From contig DJRF01000013.1 of the NCBI GenBank assembly GCA_002437725.1, positions 62,001 to 126,000 of the forward strand: a DNA stretch of 64,000 nt, read 5' to 3'. Positions 60,761 to 64,000 of this stretch are shown one piece after another (position 1 is the first letter of the stretch; each line of letters starts with the position of its first letter). The DNA is from Treponema sp. UBA6367. GTDB taxonomy: Bacteria; Spirochaetota; Spirochaetia; Treponematales; Treponemataceae. The translations under genes and the position numbers were made by a program. The notes under the pieces are model-generated. The model searched no databases and had not been told where the DNA came from. It saw nothing but the letters and a program-made list of their open reading frames with translations.

Positions 60761-61900
60761 TCACAACGCAGGCTTAAACCGATTGTAGCGCAAAGTGCTT
60801 ATGTCCGCAGGGCAAGTTCCTGTGCAAATCAATTCAGAAATATTAAAAGCCGCGCTCGGCCCAATTCCAAATCCGTGTCCTGAAAAACTGCATTCAATAT
60901 ACAAACCCGGAACTTCATCAACCTTGCTTACAGTGCAAACACCATCGCTCGCCAAATCTTCATAGCCAGCCCAAGAACGAACAATTTTTGCATTTGCAAG
61001 ACGCGGAAAATATCCAAGAATTCCTCTTGCGCACGCGCTTGTAAAATCAGCAGTGCTTGGCGGATATTCATTGCTTTCTAATTCAGGGTTTGCAAAATCT
61101 TCATATCCATCGTGTCCGCCAAAAACAAACGAACCATGTTTTGTCTGATGACCATAAAAATCAGCCATTGCCGTTCCCAGCATCTGCCTGAACATCTGTG
61201 GCTGCGCTTCCGTTACAAGGCACTGCAACCGCTTTTTTTTCATAGGAATTGTAATTCCAACTGTATTCAAAATCGGGTTGCTTTCGTAACCGGCGGCAAC
61301 AACCACATTTTCCGCCTCAAAAAATTGCCCTTCAGATTCAACGCCACAAACCTTTCCAGCTTTTAAGACAATTCTAGAAACCGGCGCACCAGTTATAAAA
61401 TCAGCACCAAGTTTTCTTGCACATTTATAAAAACCCAAAGTTGTAGTAAGCGGATTCGCATGTCCATCAGTTGGACACCAGGAAGCTCCAACAACTGCAT
61501 CGCTCATATACGGATTGATTTTTTTCACTTCCTCGGCATTAATCATCTTTACATCAACACCGCATTTTACAGCATTGTCTGCAAGTTTTTGCAAAATCTT
61601 TAAATGTTCCTCAGTTTTTCCAAGACGAAGATTTCCTTCCTGCGTATATTCAGTGTCAACGCCAAGCTCCGCGCTTAATCCCGGCCAGATATTTTTTACG
61701 CCCCAAACCATGAGCGGCAGTTCTTTTACATTTCGCCCGGACTGACGGACGCCTCCTCCATTACGCGAAGAACCGCCATTTCCAATATAGTCGCTCGCTT
61801 CAAGGACAATTACGCTTTTTCCTTTTTTGGCAAGATAATACGCCGTGGCATTTCCAACAATTCCAGCTCCAATTACAATAACATCAGCCTTTGTTTTCAT
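60761..61900 (-). CDS. FAD-dependent oxidoreductase, DAO family (HcnC/SoxB-like beta subunit)
   Basis: A 379-aa flavoenzyme subunit. The N-terminal dinucleotide-binding motif is VIVIGAGIVGNATAYYLAKK with an acidic VLEASD end. SSRNGGGVRQSGR is typical of glycine/sarcosine/D-amino-acid oxidases, and the C-terminal flavin-contact region contains ECSFSGHGFGIGPSAA. It would oxidise an amine or imino acid and pass electrons to the partner subunits. Its start lies 1 nt after the stop of the [2Fe-2S] protein gene. The operon order is ferredoxin-like domain, FAD/NAD subunit, BFD protein, this subunit. Exact substrate unknown (sarcosine, proline, hydroxyproline or opine types exist). Confidence 0.92.
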   Translation of the reverse strand: MKTKADVIVIGAGIVGNATAYYLAKKGKSVIVLEASDYIGNGGSSRNGGGVRQSGRNVKELPLMVWGVKNIWPGLSAELGVDTEYTQEGNLRLGKTEEHLKILQKLADNAVKCGVDVKMINAEEVKKINPYMSDAVVGASWCPTDGHANPLTTTLGFYKCARKLGADFITGAPVSRIVLKAGKVCGVESEGQFFEAENVVVAAGYESNPILNTVGITIPMKKKRLQCLVTEAQPQMFRQMLGTAMADFYGHQTKHGSFVFGGHDGYEDFANPELESNEYPPSTADFTSACARGILGYFPRLANAKIVRSWAGYEDLASDGVCTVSKVDEVPGLYIECSFSGHGFGIGPSAAFNISELICTGTCPADISTLRYNRFKPAL

Positions 61901-61901
61901 A

Positions 61902-62216
61902 TCACAATACCTCGCTTGCTAAAGTGTGCATTTCAGTCGGTCTGATTGGACCTCTGCTTGTTGCCGGATTTACTGTTGCCGGGGTTACTTTTTGTTCAGC
62001 GGCAACAATTCCCTTCACAAGTTTTGAACAAGTCTGTCCCTGGCAAAGCCCCATTCCGGCTCGCAAATACCGCCTGATTTCCTGCATTGTAAACATTCCA
62101 TCGTGAACAGCCCGCCTTATTTCACCTTTCGTTATTTCCTCGCATCGGCAAATCACCAAATCATCATCAGGACCCGAAACAAATTCTCCAATATCGCGCA
62201 ATCTATCATTCATCAT
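61902..62216 (-). CDS. BFD-like [2Fe-2S] protein
   Basis: A 104-aa iron-sulfur subunit. VICRCEEITKGEIRRAV and AGMGLCQGQTCSKLV supply the four Cys of a BFD-type [2Fe-2S] domain, as found between subunits of opine and hydroxyproline dehydrogenases. The C-terminus (TPATVNPATSRGPIRPTEM) is the conserved tail of the same domain in HcnB/SoxA-type proteins, here on a separate chain. Electron transfer role inferred. Confidence 0.88.
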   Translation of the reverse strand: MMNDRLRDIGEFVSGPDDDLVICRCEEITKGEIRRAVHDGMFTMQEIRRYLRAGMGLCQGQTCSKLVKGIVAAEQKVTPATVNPATSRGPIRPTEMHTLASEVL

Positions 62217-62234
62217 AATTTTTAATCTCCATCA

Positions 62235-62252
62235 TTTTTTTTTTGGGGGGGG
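62235..62252. repeat. Homopolymer pair T10-G8 in an intergenic gap
   Basis: Ten T followed by eight G (plus strand), 19 nt upstream of the BFD gene start on the minus strand. Length variation here would change the distance between upstream sequence and the RBS region. Confidence 0.85.
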
Positions 62253-62322
62253 CAGGTCTTCCCCTCGGCGGCACTTCGTTGCCACCTACCCCTTCTAACG
62301 GGGACACCCCGTAACGCCCCGC
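62253..62322. other. GC-rich intergenic segment
   Basis: About 70 bp, far richer in G+C than its surroundings, with CGGCGGCACTTCG..GCCACC and CGGGGACACCCCG inverted repeats. It sits between two genes of one operon. I see no gene; it looks like an inserted palindromic repeat. Confidence 0.55.
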
Positions 62323-63900
62323 CTAGCTCTTTTTCCAAAAGCGGGCTTTATAGCCAAACTCGTTTGGAACTTTCATCGTAAGCAAATACGTGTGGTCAAA
62401 AGCGGCTGCCGTTCTTACGCCGACAACTTCAGCATCGCAAAGAACATCTCCACTTCGGCTTAAAGCTTTTCCAACATCCCCTTTTTCTGGAAGCGGCAAA
62501 AATTCATACGGAATCGTAATGCTCGTGAACCCCGGCTCAAAATCTTCATCCACAAGAAAAATTGCCTGCCCGGAACAGCTTGCAACACACATTCCGCAGC
62601 CTGTACAACCGCAGTTTTGCGCAACCACTGGCAAGGCTGTAATGCACGAGCCAATTTTTATACAATTTTTTCTGCACGCATCTTGGCACGGATTGCAAGG
62701 AATATTCTGCGTACATTCAATTACCGGGTGTATTCCTTTTTGATGCGTAACTCCCGGAAAGCGTTCAATCTCATCATCTGCAACAAATCCTTTTGCAAGC
62801 AGATTTTTTGAAACCGAAATTCCTTCGTCTGTCTTTTCAATCAGTTTTCCACGGTTGCAAGGAGCAAACATTCCCTGGCGCAAACTGTTCAAATCTTTTT
62901 CAAACAAGGATTCGTCTTTTTCCATCAAATTTTCTTCTGCAAATCCTGTTTTATAGGCGGCACGCAAACCTGCCATTCGTCCTTTTATCATCGCAGAACT
63001 TGCTTCTTCAATTCCGCTTACATCTCCTGCCGCAAAAAGACAAGGAACAGAAGTTTCGCCATATTCATCAACAACCGGAACTTGCCCGCCCCGCTTTGGA
63101 TTATCCTCCATTGCACAGCCAGACATTTTCAAAAGCTGGCTCATTGGCGAAAGACCAACCGCAACACAAATTGTATCAACATCAAAATGAATTTCCGTTC
63201 CCGGAATAATCTTAAAATGCTCGTCAACCTTGCCGATTGTTACGCCTTCAACTTTTTCAGTTCCTTCAACTTTTTTGATTGTATAACCCAGAAAAAACGG
63301 AACTCCAGTTCGGGCAACCTTTGCCGCATGAACACCATAACCGCCGATTCTAGGAGCCGCATCAACAAGCGCAACAACTTCGCAGCCAGCCTGCAGCAGC
63401 TGAAAACTAACAACAAGGCCAACGTTTCCGCTTCCAAGCATAAGAATCTTTTTTCCAGGCTTTACACCATGAAGATTCATCATTGTCTGAGCCGCTCCAG
63501 CTCCAATAACGCCCGGCAAAGTCCACCCTTCAAAAGGAACCATATTTTCTGCCGCTCCTGTGGCAATAATCACGCTTGAGCCTTTGTAATGATGAATCGC
63601 GCCATCGTGATTTACCGTAACTTCCTTGTTTTCAAAAATGCCGGTTACAGTTGCGTCCAGTTTTACCTGAACACCAACTTCTTCCGCTTCTTTTAAAAGC
63701 TCTGTTCCAATATTAAATCCACGGATTTTTGCCTTATGTTCTTTTGAACCAAAAAATTTATGAATCTGCTTAAAAAGCTGTCCGCCCGGCTTATGGTTTT
63801 CATCAAAAATCATAACATTCATTCCGTGCTTAGCCGCTTCTATTCCTGCGCTAAGACCAGCAGGTCCTGCGCCAATTACAATCAAATCATATCTTTCCAT
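62323..63900 (-). CDS. FAD/NAD- and iron-sulfur-containing oxidoreductase subunit (HcnB/SoxA-like alpha subunit)
   Basis: 525 aa from ATG 63900, preferred because the frame upstream overlaps the preceding gene and GGCGG precedes it. The N-terminal FAD motif is LIVIGAGPAGLSAGIEAAKH, the second dinucleotide motif is MLGSGNVGLVVSFQLL and the FAD-contact motif is VPCLFAAGDVSG. After about residue 390 comes a Cys-rich segment (CTQNIPCNPCQDACRKNC, then CGCTGCGMCVASC) suggesting one or two [4Fe-4S] clusters. It would accept electrons from the beta subunit. Confidence 0.92.
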   Translation of the reverse strand: MERYDLIVIGAGPAGLSAGIEAAKHGMNVMIFDENHKPGGQLFKQIHKFFGSKEHKAKIRGFNIGTELLKEAEEVGVQVKLDATVTGIFENKEVTVNHDGAIHHYKGSSVIIATGAAENMVPFEGWTLPGVIGAGAAQTMMNLHGVKPGKKILMLGSGNVGLVVSFQLLQAGCEVVALVDAAPRIGGYGVHAAKVARTGVPFFLGYTIKKVEGTEKVEGVTIGKVDEHFKIIPGTEIHFDVDTICVAVGLSPMSQLLKMSGCAMEDNPKRGGQVPVVDEYGETSVPCLFAAGDVSGIEEASSAMIKGRMAGLRAAYKTGFAEENLMEKDESLFEKDLNSLRQGMFAPCNRGKLIEKTDEGISVSKNLLAKGFVADDEIERFPGVTHQKGIHPVIECTQNIPCNPCQDACRKNCIKIGSCITALPVVAQNCGCTGCGMCVASCSGQAIFLVDEDFEPGFTSITIPYEFLPLPEKGDVGKALSRSGDVLCDAEVVGVRTAAAFDHTYLLTMKVPNEFGYKARFWKKS

Positions 63901-63913
63901 ATTTGTTTCCGCC

Positions 63914-64000
63914 TTACCAAGTTTTTTCAGCCGAACATCCATACTGAGTTTGAACTTTCATTCCGGCTTTTAAAGGAGTTATGCAAGTCCTAGTATTTGG
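63914..64000 (-). CDS. HcnA/[2Fe-2S] ferredoxin-domain subunit, 3' end only
   Basis: Partial gene running off the right edge. The last 28 codons read PNTRTCITPLKAGMKVQTQY GCSAEKTW then TAA. The phrase RTCITPLKAGMKVQTQ is the conserved end of the small [2Fe-2S] subunit that accompanies HcnB/HcnC-type oxidoreductases. Its stop is 13 nt before the next ATG, so it is the upstream gene of the same operon. Confidence 0.82.
   Translation of the reverse strand, partial: PNTRTCITPLKAGMKVQTQYGCSAEKTW

Overview
The window looks like chromosome of a host-associated Treponema-type spirochaete. It is AT-rich. It has an XPB-type helicase gene pair of the kind found in treponemes, many lipoproteins with relaxed spirochaetal lipoboxes, a G-homopolymer inside a signalling gene, and a dense load of small palindromic intergenic repeats. 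The genus is an inference from gene content.

Layout. 0-6.2 kb: a hypothetical protein, then a minus-strand TolC / MacA-like / MacB-like tripartite efflux operon. 6.2-11.2 kb: an accessory stretch of hairpins, a tiny Gly/Ser-rich protein, lipoproteins, small secreted proteins and a DUF4160 pair. 11.3-14.3 kb: a hybrid sensor kinase split by a run of 12 G (probably phase variable). 14.5-16.3 kb: aspS. 16.4-18.5 kb: a PIN-type toxin-antitoxin pair lying between two copies of an hsdS 3' end, next to degenerate type I restriction gene fragments and an XRE regulator. 18.6-30.9 kb: mostly core-like genes (transglutaminase lipoprotein, XPB helicase and partner, PTS-type membrane protein, proA, GH18-like protein, double ABC ATPase). 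31.0 kb: tRNA-Glu with a clear promoter and terminator.

31.1-46.5 kb is the main accessory island. A type I restriction-modification locus (hsdM, AlbA-type protein, broken Bro-N gene, hsdS, hsdR) is split by a 7-kb minus-strand cassette. The cassette encodes a radical SAM/SPASM enzyme, an HlyD-like adaptor, a C39-peptidase ABC exporter, an SH3 lipoprotein and a 410-residue double-glycine-leader protein. That last protein has a Ser/Gly/Cys-rich segment followed by a C39-like cysteine-protease domain with EF-hand-like loops. A micro-ORF with a textbook double-glycine leader lies beyond hsdR. A tyrosine-recombinase 3' fragment and another hsdS-tail fragment mark the cassette edge. The same arrangement (cargo between hsdS tails) at 16.5-17.4 kb suggests recombination at hsdS 3' ends. 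The cassette is the best candidate for an undescribed system.

46.5-64 kb: a YiiX-like lipoprotein, a fusion of the C-terminal half of CarB with diaminopimelate epimerase, an iron alcohol dehydrogenase, a cytidylate-kinase-like protein, a polar amino-acid ABC importer, a two-methylase restriction-modification locus whose endonuclease gene has an in-frame TGA, an AraC regulator, and a multi-subunit FAD/NAD/iron-sulfur amine or imino-acid dehydrogenase operon that runs off the right edge. Two families of dispersed intergenic repeats (about 150 bp and 290 bp) recur between co-directional genes.
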